DNA of 64,000 nucleotides from Ornithodoros turicata (GCF_037126465.1 NC_088204.1:17924804-17988803), one strand, 5' to 3'. Shown: positions 1 to 11,509, counted from the stretch's first letter. Translations and numbers: made by a program. Notes: generated from the sequence alone by a model not told the origin.

Positions 1-1688
1 ACCGTGCGACTCCGTTCATCCTCCGTTCGGCACACCCTGAAACTCGGTGACACGTACACAATCGGGCTGCGCAACATTCCTGTTTGCAATGCGTCCGTGG
101 CTTTCAAACACAGACGCTAGCGGCGTTCCCGCATAATGGAATTTGTTACGACGAACAGCGAGCGTCGAATTACCGCAGGTATATACAGCGTTAACCAGCG
201 AAGGTAGACGAGTTTTATAGAATCCAATCTAACCGAGTAAACAGAGACGCGCGCTGTTTTAGCGTTCATGCGTCGCCAATATACCAGCCTTTATCAAACA
301 AACGACCGTTTTCCAGAAGTTTCGTTAAAGTCAACAGCACCATGCTTGTGTATATGAAGTCGGCTGTTGGTGACATTGTCGTTCTCCTCGACATTTCTTG
401 TTGGTGATACTGCGCGATAGAGAAAGAGTTCTCCTTGGGTGCACTTACTGGAAGTTGATCCCGCGTGCCCCGCATGTTTGCGAGATTTCTCTATCAATGC
501 TGGGTGAAGAAATGAAATGAACTGAATAAATAATGCAGTTTGAAAGCGTGTGTCGAAGTTAGGATGCTGCAGCACGCGTTTCACGCTTAACCCGGATTTG
601 ATGTACCTTTGAACTGACAACACAACAGCAGTAACGAACCAAGCAAGATTCAATGCAATGAAAGGAAGAACTGATAGTAACTGGAAATCCGGACGATAAA
701 ACCAGATGTAAATAAGACGAACACAAAACGGAAGACACAAGTCTCGTCCGCTTTGTGCATATGTCTCCAGACTCAGGGAGATGTTACCAACACCAGCACC
801 AGCCTGCTTGCATTTTGTTTCTATGTGCTACAAATGTAAACGTAACGAGGAACCTGAGATGATCAGAACACAACGAGATGTGGCCAATGTGAAATATACA
901 CCAACTGGATCGTATATTACATGTTATTACATGCATATCGTACATTTAACGAATAATTTACTACTTGAGACGGCAGCTACGAAAATGTATATACACACAC
1001 ACAACGTAAAAATGAAACATGCCTCCGTCTAGCCAGTTGAGTTTATTTTTCTCCTACGACTATTTTCGTCTTCACTTCCGCACGCGGCCGAAAACGCAAG
1101 CCAGCAGAACCAATAAGCATGGCGCATCATCTACGAGTCAGTAAGACTGCTGAGAGGAGGGGCAATGGCTACAAAACGAATGGCCCAGCGAGAGGAGGAC
1201 AGCGTAGTATAGTCAGTCGATTCGCGAAACCTCACGGCAATTTCCACGGACGCGGCCCATTAAGCCCACATGACCATGAGCCATGCGACCCCCTGGCGGA
1301 CAAACAAAAAAAGTACCTCCTCCACAGAGAGTGTTGACCTATGGCCGCGCCATAATAAAGCCGTCACGCCGAAACGGAACCGATGAGTTGGCCATCGATC
1401 CTCCCTTTCTATAAATTACATTAGTCGCGGATCCATTAATTTCTCCCAAGGGTTTCGATCCTTTCGTCCTCCCTTCAATCAAGGCACACGTTGCAGGTGC
1501 ACGTGCTTTGCATGAATCCCCCTCCACCTCACGCGCGGCGGGGAGAACGTGCACGAACGCGCAAGCTGCGACATTGACATTGTGTGATTGCACGCGGCAT
1601 AACTAGCATAACGGTTTGGGCATTTCCGATAAGCTGGAGACCCTGTTACGCGTGAATCCCAAAGGAACGGCGAAGGACTATTATTATT
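1..1688. other. Stretch without recognisable gene
   Basis: I see no convincing coding exon, RNA gene or intact repeat here. The open frames on both strands are short, overlap each other in several frames and carry no recognisable domain. The segment around 1120-1600 is richer in CpG than its neighbours but has no clear TATA box or splice-bounded exon. It ends in a pyrimidine-rich simple tract at about 1689-1719. Confidence 0.5.
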
Positions 1689-1869
1689 CTTTCTTTTTTT
1701 TTTCTTCTTCTTCTTTTCTGCGGCTTATTGTGCAGCAATTAGCCTGCGCTCTTGCGCAGGGACGGTGATCGTAGTAGACTCTCTAGTACGCAAGAGAGGG
1801 AACTTGCGCGCGAGGGACCCTCGAACCTCCCCCCCCCCCCTTCTTCAGAAAACACGTAAGCAAATGAGC

Positions 1870-2460
1870 GATGCTTACGTCACTCCGTGACATAGAGAGA
1901 GTCGACTCTTGGTGGGCGAAAATGCCACGCCGCGAACTTCGTGACGTCGTCCACGTGACAGTGACTCCCGTTCTAAAATACGAGGTTTCAACACCAGAGG
2001 TGCTCAAGAGTCGGCTCGCAGCGATTCTCATACGTCACGACTCCGACTCGCGGGTCGCGCTGGTCAGAAACGAACACCCCCCATGGTGATGCCACCTCAC
2101 ACGGACCTGATTACGTCACGTCCCGAGAGCGTGCCGGCCCTCCAAGGCCACGTCGCACTGCTTATGGTTGTATTTTCCGCAGCGTTTTTTTGTAAATTTA
2201 ATTGTGCACTTGGTACTGGCTGTCTACTCGTGCTGTTGGTAGACTTTAATGTGGAACAGCGATTGTAAGGTCATTTTGTCGCAAGTGTCATAACGATCCA
2301 TACTCGCCGAAAACAATAAAAAAGAAAAAAACGAACTCAATAGTGAAGTCAAAAATCAAACGTGACGGAAACGTCAACTACTGAATGTTCAAGATGGCCG
2401 CCGGCAGGTAACAAAGAAGCATGCCGTCGTGGGCAGAGTGCTCGGCTATAAAACGTCAAC
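1870..2460 (+). promoter_or_regulatory. CRE-rich, TATA-containing promoter-like region
   Basis: Seen: repeated ACGTCA/TGACGT half-sites at about 1877 (TTACGTCA), 1942 (GTGACGTC, followed by the E-box CACGTG), 2032 (ACGTCACGA), 2113 (ACGTCACGT), and again in the 2360-2380 and 2452-2458 stretches. There is also an AAGATGGCCGCC (YY1-like) motif at 2391 and a TATAAAA box at 2447-2453. Known: CRE/ATF half-sites, E-boxes and YY1 motifs cluster in animal promoters and enhancers. Inferred: a plus-strand core promoter whose transcription would begin about 25-35 bp after the TATA box, near 2475-2490. No transcript evidence is available, and a derepressed repeat promoter could look the same. Confidence 0.4.
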
Positions 2461-2529
2461 AACCAACTGGGGGCACTACAGAGCAGACAGATCAACAACC
2501 AGCTCGTCAGGTCGCAAAAGGAACCAAAA

Positions 2530-2607
2530 ATGGCTGTTCGATTCAGCTATAAATTGCTTCCACGTTCGGTCGAGTGGCGTGTTTCAATAATGTACAATCG
2601 CGGGTGA
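2530..2607 (+). CDS. Possible 25-residue micro-ORF downstream of the TATA box
   Basis: The first ATG after the TATAAAA at 2447-2453 lies at 2530 in the context CAAAAATGG and opens a 25-codon frame beginning MAVRFSYKLLPRS and ending TGA at 2605. No other element interrupts the stretch, and an AATAAA polyadenylation-like hexamer follows at 2875-2880. The block 2480-2900 could therefore be a short intronless transcript. The peptide matches nothing I know and has no signal peptide. It may simply be a 5' leader frame of a non-coding RNA or of a spliced gene whose next exon I cannot see. Confidence 0.2.
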   Translation: MAVRFSYKLLPRSVEWRVSIMYNRG

Positions 2608-5600
2608 TGCTGAATGAATAATCTGGAGCGAGCATCTTACTTCGGCGTCTGGAGAGTCTCAAACGTTTGCCATGACTATTAAATTGCAACCTATTGCGCG
2701 GCACGAATATATTAACCTTTTCCATTGCCCTAAGTCGGAAAGGTGTAGAAGATGAGTTTGAAAAACTTTCGAAGAAATCTATTCGAAAGGGCGGGAGACG
2801 CCCTGTACTAATACAGGGACTTGCCACCAGACATGTAGAAGATACTACAAAAAAGTGGTAAAAGTGTAAGTGGAAATAAACGTCGAATGTATTGAACATC
2901 GCTTCTTCCTAGAAATCTGTAATTCGTAAATATGGACCCCCGTTACACGCATTACGAAAGTTGTGGCTGAATGCTGGGATTAGAAAACTTTGCACGAGAA
3001 ACTCCTAGCAAAACCGTACTAGCCACTGGCAGTCGTCAGAGGCGTGTATTGGTACAGTGCTGGTGCATATCCGCTCTCCCGCTTGTCTGACAAGACATGC
3101 GATTTCTTTACAAATGCTTCTTTTTCAATTACCCCGGTGAACTGCCTTCTCATATTCCCTGACACGTTGTACAGAATCACAGGGAGCTGAAGCAGTTCCA
3201 ACAAAAATCCCAACGAGTACAGAGTAAGATGACAGCAGCCTTTTTACGTAAGCGATAAATCAAATTACTTTCACTGTGCTCCCTCCCTTTGTCTTCTCTA
3301 CGCCCTGAGAAGAAACTTATCTTAATGTGTCATCAACTTACACGTCTTCCCCGCTCAAAGCTTTTTCCCCGAATCGATATCACGGAAACAAGATCAGAAC
3401 GAAAAACGCCAACGAGAGAAAGGACCATAAGACATTTTTTCTCGCACCAACACAAGATAGAAAAATTGAAGGAAAGCTCGTGGGGTTCTCGGAGGCCGTT
3501 CCTTGGCACGCTCAATCCCACCCTTATCCATCGTCCACTGCTAAAGTTACACCCGGTGCCCACCTCTGTCTTCCTAGTAATGTCGATAGAAGTGACAATC
3601 CCATTTTTTGTTCTTCTTACAAAAAAAGGACAGCTGTGGAAAACAAGACGTCCCAGTGTGACCTTTTGTCCTTCTTCGTCATCCTTTTTCTTCCCTATAC
3701 TGAGATGTAACAAATACTTTCTCCCTTTTATGGTTCGAAATGCATATATTCGTGCATCTTTCACAGTTAAATCACCTGGTCTCCATTCCTCAGTATTCTA
3801 CAACTCTCGGTACATATTTCCGCGTAATTAAAAATAAACTGACCCCACGGTTACCGGCCGAGGAAGCCGGCAACTTACAGTGGCATGGTACGAGATGCTT
3901 GGACAGCAGTCTTCCGCTAGTGGCGTTACATACGGAGTGCAGTAACGGTTGCCACACTTGACCTTTTTTTTTTTTTTTTTTTTTGCATATACCTCTTGGC
4001 CATATACATTCGAGATTCCTGCGTGCTTGATTTGTGATCACTTCGTCTCATAGTGGCGCCGCGTATAACTTTTGTCGAACGCAAAAATGATCACGGAGGA
4101 GAAATTATACACAGCACGTTTCAAACACTATGTTGCCTTTTGGCGATTAAATATGGGGACAAAATAGGTAACCCACCATGCCGTTCAACGGTTGAACATT
4201 ACTATAGAAGCCGCTCTATTGCTCCCCAGTTTATTTATTTATGCTATCTGTCCCACTTTTTATTTTTCTAGAGTGTACTGGCCTTTTTATGCGGGCACAT
4301 GAAAAGAAACACGTTTCGCAAAGCCCGTCCACGTAAAACCGTAGTCTTCCGACCACACTGCCCAATATAATACAGAACGGCGAGAAAGCACAAACTAGAC
4401 TTCCCGTGAAAGGGACAGACTGGACACAACACTGAGAGCGTGAGCACTGAAGCGCGATGAATGTAACACTCGCCAAGAAAATCTCTGAGCTGGCGAGAAA
4501 AATACGCCCACCTGCCTTACACCTGTGTAAAGCCACCTCATTTCCTTCTTTCTTTCTTTAAAGCTAGGCCCGAAGGAAGTTCCGGATCAATATTTAATAA
4601 GTAAACCGATCGACAAAGTCGTGACGACCGAAGAAAAGAGAGAGAGAGAGAGATGTCGATGAAATCGGTGCAGCACAAATGCGCACACAAAAGGTGAGAA
4701 TGGAGAAAATGAAATTGCATTGGAAAGTACTTTTTTTTTTCGTCCTCACATTCGAAGTTTGTGATCCAGAACCAGAAGTGGCTACGATGCGACTTTTATC
4801 AACCGTAGCGAACGGGCATCGAGAACATATTTATGAAAGCAGCGAAAGGAAGGAAAAGCGATATTTATTCGCGAAGATCGTCGTATTATGTAGGCGAAAC
4901 GTTTCTTTCGTGGCACACACTTTCTGCGGTGAAAATATGACTTAAAAGTAGACGCGGGACGTTTTTGAACGCATTATTACCGGCGCGTTTGAACGCTGAA
5001 TGCGTTTTTGGGGTGGACTAACAACGTGGCAAAAGGGGCGATACTGAAAAAGGGAGACCAAGTCGGCGAGAATCAGGAGGGCAAAGGGATCATCAAAGGG
5101 AAAATCAGGAGGAGCGGCAAAGTTAACTTGAACAACGCCCCAGCCTGCGAAGCGGGAAGAACGCCGCCCTGGCGGCGCCTAGCAGAAAACAACGCCTTCG
5201 TAAGACGAGGGTCACCCTCCCCCCCCCCCCTCCGCAGTTATTTCTACCAGGGTCCGCAGGTCGGAATGGTGTTCAAGTTAACACTGACGCGACCTGTACA
5301 TTTTCCCCTGGCACGATCACGCCACGCCACAATTTAACGGGACATGTGCTCGGTTTCCCAGCGGTGAGTCAGTGCCCATCCGCATCGTTGGGAGACGTTC
5401 GGTCACTGAGTACGGCGTCAAACCTTTGTAAGTCTTCGTACGTACTGTACGTACTAATGCCTGCGCTGCCGCTAACTATGGGGTTAATTTTGTGAAATAG
5501 GCAAATGCATTTTTTTCTAAATTGCAGTAAACGAGGATATTATAGGTCAAGGTAATAAGATAATTGGAATAGATTATCTTTTTTTTTTACCCTCTGGGTC

Positions 5601-5868
5601 AAGCTTTCACGCTACATGTCGCTTTTCGTCCGAGGCCACGCCTCCGTTTGTACACACCGATATCAACAGTCTGCGAAAGCGGAGTCACTTTTTCCCGATT
5701 TATCGAGCGTTTACAGTTTTGCGCAGAACACGAGGAACCAAGCTTTTTCGTCTGGGCTTTATCTCCGAAAATTGTTCCCGACAGAAAAAAGAAAAAGAAG
5801 AAAAAAGAAGAAACAAAATCACGAAGGGAACTTATTTTTCAGTTATATCCACAAAGTGGCCTTCCGCA
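2608..5868. other. Stretch without recognisable gene; simple repeats
   Basis: An AATAAA at 2875 may end the short unit described upstream. The rest has no supported exon. It holds a T21 run (3964-3984), a GA repeat (about 4636-4652), a C12 run (5219-5230) and an inverted GTACGTAC pair at 5438-5455. The overlapping open frames around 3289-3831 occur on both strands with low-complexity content and look like chance. Confidence 0.5.
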
Positions 5869-6234
5869 ATGTTTCGAAGCGTGGCGACTCGCCTGTTCTG
5901 CCGAAGCAAGATCTGCCAACGAGATTACCACGCAAGATGGCGACGAGCGCGAGAGAATGCGAGACACATCATTTCCTCGGGTGCAGATGATGAGAAACGG
6001 GATGAGACGGCCAGGAAACAGAACCGTCGCCCGGCGTCGCTATCATCCAGTTCCGATAACATCGTCAACGGCGTTCGAATGTCCATCGTTTCCGACTCCC
6101 AGACGATCACTCTTTTCCCCTCTGTGCGTCTGCTTGTGCTGAATGTACATAACACACGTAGTGAGGAGATATATGGCTTCGTGTCAATTTCAGACGCAAC
6201 GACATGTCCGCCGTACAGGTCTCTTGTTTTTTAA
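5869..6234 (+). CDS. Possible exon with mitochondrial-presequence-like N-terminus
   Basis: An ATG at 5869 opens 121 codons beginning MFRSVATRLFCRSK, then an Arg/Ser-rich stretch almost without acidic residues for the first 15 or so positions. This is the kind of amphipathic N-terminus used for mitochondrial import. An AAGATGGCG (YY1-like) motif lies inside at 5937-5945, and CpG density is high from 5870 to 6060. Against it: the same bases are also open in the other two plus frames and partly on the minus strand, the C-terminal half looks non-descript, and no family is recognisable. It may be a first exon whose true coding part ends at an unseen donor, or noise. Confidence 0.2.
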   Translation: MFRSVATRLFCRSKICQRDYHARWRRARENARHIISSGADDEKRDETARKQNRRPASLSSSSDNIVNGVRMSIVSDSQTITLFPSVRLLVLNVHNTRSEEIYGFVSISDATTCPPYRSLVF

Positions 6235-6283
6235 TCCTTTCACAAGAACAGAAGTGTTGAAGGAGGTTCGTGTTGTGTAAGTT

Positions 6284-6330
6284 CTTTTTTTATTCCGTGT
6301 TAACGCCGCGAAGCAACTGTGGCTAGTTGG
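6284..6330 (-). mobile_element. SINE tail fragment (CGCGAAGCAACTGTGGCTA type)
   Basis: A run of T followed by ATTCCGTGTTAACGCCGCG and AAGCAACTGTGGCTAG matches, with a few changes, the stretch at 22608-22660. Read on the minus strand it ends in GGAATAAAAAA, as expected for a SINE 3' end. I recall this tail as common in tick genomes. Only the terminal 45-50 bp are present. Confidence 0.5.
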
Positions 6331-7118
6331 TTTGTAAGAAAAAGAAAACTGGAGAAATTGAACTCATCTCCCGACTTGTTCTGCTACTCCTAACATAAAT
6401 TCCAACCCCATCCCCCAAAAAATACTTCTCATGTGCTCTACTCGCAAGTTTACTATTCATACGTTCGCTATTCAGAAGTCCACTCTTCACATGTTCACTA
6501 GAAGTTCACTCTTCACAATTATCCCAAGGTCATGCACAGAGAATCCTAGAAGGTTGTACCCATCCCACAGCCCTGAACAAATCTCACAAGTGACGCCAGG
6601 GCAGCATCCCTCTCGTGTTCGGTGCCCAAAGTCCCAACACCTTCACTATATCGAAGACCCTGCTGTCTAGTCGAGCAAGTGCAACTCTTTGAGACACATA
6701 CCTAGTGCAGTGCATTATAATATGTGTATAATATATATGGAATAATGTATGTCTGTATAATATGTAATATAATATACTATGGCTAGTGCTGTGTAAGTAA
6801 CGCTATGACAGTGTGTCTCCGCGCATGAGAGGAAGCGAACAGAAGAGTGGTCACGCGACCGACCAAATATGGGGGGGGGGGGGGGGGCAACTAGGTAGAC
6901 ACATGGTCGCTGCTTTGGTGCACGGCTACAGCAGCGCGGCTTTACAAACCGCTTTTTACCACCACGGCTTTTGTCACAGATTCGGAGACCATGCTGTACG
7001 ATGAGCGTTCCCTCTCCCTTTCCTGCCTCCCGTCACGTAGCAGTCATAACCAAGTCCTTCGTCCTGTCCTCGCGTTTTTGTTGAACTAACTGTCGTTATA
7101 CCTGCATTCAAATTTCAG
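6331..7118. other. Gene-poor stretch with AT-rich tract and G17 run
   Basis: No gene seen. 6430-6530 repeats the text GTTCACTCTTCAC and TTCACTAG imperfectly. 6718-6779 is an AT-rich tract of TATAATAT-type repeats. 6871-6887 is a run of 17 G. Confidence 0.5.
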
Positions 7119-7158
7119 CAGGAATTGGGGGTATTAAAAGAGAGCGAGACAGAAAAGG
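7119..7158 (+). CDS. Candidate 40-nt internal coding exon
   Basis: The sequence AAATTTCAG at 7110-7118 (acceptor-like) precedes 40 nt that are open in the first frame (QELGVLKESETEK plus one base), followed directly by GTAAGTAAG, a full-consensus 5' splice site. The acceptor's pyrimidine tract is poor, one other frame is also open, and a 40-nt exon is small. No homologue is recognised. It is kept because the donor is excellent and the peptide composition is protein-like. Confidence 0.2.
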
Positions 7159-8460
7159 GTAAGTAAGGCTGTAAAGTCGGCATTCCCGCGTACACGCTCG
7201 TTCCGCGATGAAGCCAACCTGCAGAAGTGATGATGGTTTCTTCTCAGAGGTGCAAAAGCGTGAGAATTTTGACTATCGATACACGTCGATCAGAATATCA
7301 ATCGACGTAATTAAAGGAGCATAGAAGGGCTCAAAAAAGAAAGAAAAGAGAAGCATGCCAGGAGGAGCACCAATGAGGATTACAAGCCCTCAAGGGATAG
7401 ATATTCGCCCAAAACGTACGAATAGTGCAAGCTCGCGCAATACTAGTGCACAAGAGAGCTTTCAATTTCGCGGATCAGAAAAGTTGCTCCCCTCGATTGC
7501 CAGTCTGTGACGTCATCTCATCCGTTCAATAGTGAGGCGCGCTCCTTCCCTCTCTCTCTCTTTGCGGTTGTCCTTTGCGGTCCCCGTCCCGCGTTTGACA
7601 CAGGGCAGTCGACCGGTCGCCTTGCTCCCCAGCTGTAGCAGACGGTCTTCGGCAGCCAATAAGAGTGCTCGTATGACCCGACGTCACAGCACGCCTGAAG
7701 GAGCTGGGAGAGATCGCCGCCGCTGCGCGCACTCTTGCTCACGGTGCCATCAAAGCTTCTTTAAACTATGGACATCATATCAGTATATAAACCACGCAGA
7801 TTCTTACATCCTCCGAAAGTCAGGCTGTATCGAATACTGCTATTGGACTAATATTAATCTTAAAAATATCGCGCTCTGCAAAGATCCTGTGCATTCCCGA
7901 AAAAGAGACGCAGACGCGTAACGGCAGAAGACCACACAGTTTCCGCTTTCTTCCTCCTCTTTCAACATTTCTGGACAAGCACTTGTTCACGAAGCGCAAG
8001 GCGAGTCCATGTAGACAGAGAAAGACACATGCGTATCGGAACAGTTCTACGATTCTAAGTACACTCGCCACACACAATCTCCTTGTGGAGCTAAGGAAGA
8101 AAAAGGTCGGAACCAGCTCTATACATGGGTCATCAGTCAGGCAGCTCGTTAGAACTGCGCTCTCTTTCTTCCTGTTCCTTTTTGGGATCCGTCTCTGCGT
8201 GGCCTTCGGTATAATGTTCTCCTCATGGTGGCCCAAACGTTTCCGTGCCCAAACGGCGCAACGTTGGGGTCCGCGAGGATGTGATTCATTTCCCCATTAT
8301 CGCCTTCCGACTTCTTCTGGCTGTTTTCCGCAGAATCCGCCCGTTGTATGTTATGTGTATACAGTGTAGCAGAGAGCCGACGGCATCGATGGCTCTGGAA
8401 TGCGCCGATGGGAATGGTATATCGCGCTTGGGCCGTTTTCAGCGAAGTGAGGCTTGCGAG
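7159..8460. other. Stretch without recognisable gene
   Basis: 7500-7760 is GC-richer and CpG-rich, with open frames on both strands and three overlapping readings, which is typical of composition and not of coding. No splice-bounded exon or repeat boundary was found. Confidence 0.45.
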
Positions 8461-8516
8461 ATTAATAATAACAACAATATTAATAATAATAATGATGATG
8501 ATGATGATGTTGATGA
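8461..8516. repeat. (AAT)n/(ATG)n microsatellite
   Basis: The stretch holds AATAATAAC, AAT repeats and six ATG units in succession, then TTGATGATAAG and, a little on, ATGTTTTATTGG. The arrangement resembles the simple-repeat tail of a minus-strand LINE or SINE, but the body is not identifiable. Confidence 0.6.
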
Positions 8517-8605
8517 TAAGAACAATGTTTTATTGGTGCCCAAGAACAGTCATGACGACCAAAATGCAATATATTGTTTACGCAAATGTTGCGTGTTATT
8601 GAGTA

Positions 8606-9668
8606 CACTCTTAGAAATGAACTTCACCGCATGGCACGCTCCTAGCCAATCATCAACTCGAATGATAACGTTCTCTCACTTGATTTGCTGAAAAAAGGGC
8701 TCGGAACCGTTATTTTTTTGTGTTCGGTTCAAGTTCCGGTTCAAGGTTATCGGTTCGGTTCAGGTTCGGGTTCAGCGCAACCAAAATAACGGTTTGAACC
8801 GATATTAATCGGTTCGAACCGGTTTACGTGTGCTTGCGCTAATGAGTGTATGTCCACATGTGAGGTGCAACATTAGGTTCCGGCGATGGCTTGCTCCCAC
8901 TTCCTTCCTCTTGCACCCTCGCCTCTATACTTCATAGGTACAAAGAACCATGCAGTTCACAGCAGATCGTCTTCTACTGCACCGAAAAGTGCTGGGAAAT
9001 GGCGTACAGCAGAGCATCCTCTGTGCTCTGAACCACACGCCAACCTCTTTCCCGTAGTTGTTAGTTGTCCGTGTTGCTTGTGGGGATGCTGTTCACATTG
9101 CGACGCTGAATGAAAGAAGGCAGCTGAGGCAGCAATGTAATGTGTAGCTGTCGTGTAGCATATCTTATTATTATTATTTTTTTTTTTTTACACCTCGAGT
9201 CACAAAAATGTACAGGGATGTCGTGAACGTTTTGGAGGTGAGGCTGTAGGAAGGGAATGGAGTCACCACTTCTTGGTTTATCACTTTGTTATATCTGCTT
9301 TATGAATTCCGCAAGATTCCGAGCGATGCAGGGAGTTTTTACCGTCTGGCGAACCGGTTACCGCATCATATTTTTTCGGTTCAGCTCCGGTTCGTTCAAG
9401 GGGAGAGAAAAAATGCTAACGGTTCGGTTCGGGTTCGGTTCGGCAAAAAATAACGTTTTTTTGCGGTTTTCGGTTACGGTTCAGTTCCGGTTTCGACCCC
9501 TGGCGGAAAACGGGGGGCGTACGCCATTTTCGTGGCAATTTTGAATACATAACGGCACAAAAATAGCGTCCGCTTCCCGTTTTCAGCAAATCAGGGGAAA
9601 GGACGATGTCACTGGGCATGATGGTTGGCTAGGAGCGTGCTATGTGGCGAAGTCCATTTTTAAGACTG
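8606..9668. mobile_element. FB1 foldback MITE split by a hAT-like insertion
   Basis: The left half (8606-8694) starts CACTCTTAGAAATGAACTTC after a TA. The right half (9511-9668) contains GGCGTACGCC-type text, GGTTGGCTAGGAGCGTGCTA and ends AAGACTG followed by CA. Without the insert, the element is about 247 bp and palindromic like the other FB1 copies. The interruption falls in the TTTGCTGAAAACGGG segment common to the family, which is how the two halves were recognised as one element. Confidence 0.8.
8695..9502. mobile_element. Non-autonomous hAT-like element (808 bp)
   Basis: The ends are related inverted repeats: AAGGGCTCGGAACCG at the left and, read inward from the right, CAGGGGTCGAAACCGG. 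Both ends are followed by many GGTTCGGTTC-type subterminal repeats and a run of T (about 8700-8830 and 9375-9500). It is flanked by 8-bp direct repeats GCTGAAAA (8687-8694) and GCGGAAAA (9503-9510), differing at one base. An 8-bp duplication with CAGGG-type ends and repeated subterminal motifs is characteristic of hAT elements. No transposase frame is present, so it is non-autonomous. Confidence 0.75.
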
Positions 9669-10986
9669 CATAAACCGCTAATAGTAGCCAACCGTAACCA
9701 CGAAAGACGTCGCCCTCTCCTGTGATTTGCTCGAAACGGGAGTCGTACGTACAGCACTTTCCACTAATCTAAAGTGGTCACGGTATCATCCTGTGCAATA
9801 AGGTTGGCCTTCAGCGTCCTACGCGGTGAAGCCCTGTTTTTAGAGTGTACGGGCGGCCAGTGTTCATTTCACATCACTGTAATGTACGGCTGCGTTATCA
9901 CCGCTTATCTTCCACATCCCCAACAAGACTCATTAGGCAAGGAACGTCTCGCGATATCTATACATCTCCACAACGTCATCCTTTCTCTCAGTAGCTATAT
10001 GCTGCGCCTATATCGAACCACATTTCCGGATCAATTCAGACTGACACAGAAACGTATGAAAAAGGAGAGAGAAAAAGAAAAACGTAGTCGATCCGAGCGC
10101 CCCCACATTCTAGCAGATACGTTCCTCGTCATTTCTTTCCAGCTTATCTGACTCTCTCTCTCCTCTGATTCCCTTATTTTTTCTCCTCCTATCTTCATCC
10201 CGTTCGCCCTTTCTTAAAACTATTGTCTGGGACGGCGAAATAGCACTAATCGCTGCCCTGGGAACCCTTGGGGACCAAGATAAAAGCATTAATAAAGCAA
10301 TAAAACAAATAGAGGGAAGAAATCTTCGGCTAAATAATAAACGGTTTCTGGGGCTGGCCGGTATAAAAGCTGGCCGTAATAAAACGCGCGAGCAGAAAGA
10401 GGGCGAGGAGGAAAAGGCTATTTATAGCACTCCGGGATGGTGGAAAGAAATAATAAGCGGCTTCCTTTTTATCTTCGGCTTCTCCAAGGGGGGTATCGGG
10501 AATTTCGGACAGAGCAAACGTTACGCGCGCTGCGCTTCTGCACATTTCTCGCACATGTCGGTGTCTATGACGCAGACAATGTTTATCCGGCTGCACATTT
10601 TTCTAGCTCTGACAATAGAGAGTTCTAGTGCATCGTACGCTATTACGTTTGCGTATAGGTAAGGGATAGCGTTGGTGGTCCTGCGCGCGCTCAAAACATA
10701 GAGCTTCGCGCAGATCCGCCACGCCATTCCTTACGTACGCAAAGGCGATCGCGTACGATGCAGTAAAGCTCACTATTTTGTCATAAAACGGCGTACGCAC
10801 CGCGAGTTATTAAGGTAATGTGTTTAAGAGTGCGAGCCCGTTATATGACATGACTGCAAAGATACGTGATGCGTGCGTCGTGAGCTGCTAAAGATAAGAT
10901 ACGACAACGATTTCAAATTGTACACATCAATCAATCAATTAGGCGATTCCCTCCATCACAACGCTTTTCATACATGACGGATACCT
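9669..10986. other. Stretch without recognisable gene
   Basis: No gene or intact repeat recognised. TATAAAA at 10370 lies in a GC-rich context (GGCCGGTATAAAAGCTGGCC), but I see no supported exon after it. Confidence 0.45.
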
Positions 10987-11237
10987 CACTCTCAGAACAG
11001 AACTTCACCGCATAGCACGTTGTGCGCCAACCACTGCCAAGAATGATAGGGTTGTCGCTTCTGATTTGAAGAGAGATGGAGGGACGTACGCCTTTTTGTA
11101 GCAATTATCATATATCCAAATTGCTACAAAAAGGCGTACGCCCCTCCTCGCTCTTCGAATCAGAAGCGGTAACACTATCATTCGTGACAATGGTTGGCGG
11201 ACAACGTGCTACGCGGTGAAGTTCTGTTCTGAGAGTG
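10987..11237. mobile_element. FB1 foldback MITE, subfamily B
   Basis: A near-palindromic element of 251 bp whose ends read CACTCTCAGAACAGAACTTC in both orientations. It differs from subfamily A in the mid-arm motif TCGCTTCTGATT and in its loop, GTAGCAATTATCATATATCC. The arms match at roughly 90 percent by eye. The flanking dinucleotides (CT left, TC right) do not form a clean duplication. Confidence 0.85.
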
Positions 11238-11260
11238 TCCGTAAACGCCAAAAAGAGCCA

Positions 11261-11509
11261 CACTCTTAAAAATGAACTTCACCGCATAGCACGCTCCTAG
11301 CCAACCATAATCTCGAATGATATCGTTATCTGCCCTGATTTGTTGAAAACGGGAGGCGTACGCCTTTTTTGTGACAATTATGAACAGCATAAGTGTCACA
11401 AAAAAGGGGTACGCCTCCCGTTTTTAACAAATCAGGGCAGATAACGATATCATTCGAGATTATGGTTGGCTAGGAGCGTGCTATGCGGTGAAGTTCATTT
11501 TTAAGAATG
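11261..11509. mobile_element. FB1 foldback MITE, subfamily A, near-perfect hairpin
   Basis: Left arm 11261-11376 and right arm 11394-11509 are each 116 bp and differ at only three positions when one is reverse-complemented. The 17-bp loop reads ATTATGAACAGCATAAG. The ends are CACTCTTAAAAATG and its complement, with one change (AATG for AGTG). It is flanked by CA on both sides. It is very similar to the copy at 15158, implying recent amplification. No coding capacity. Confidence 0.9.
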
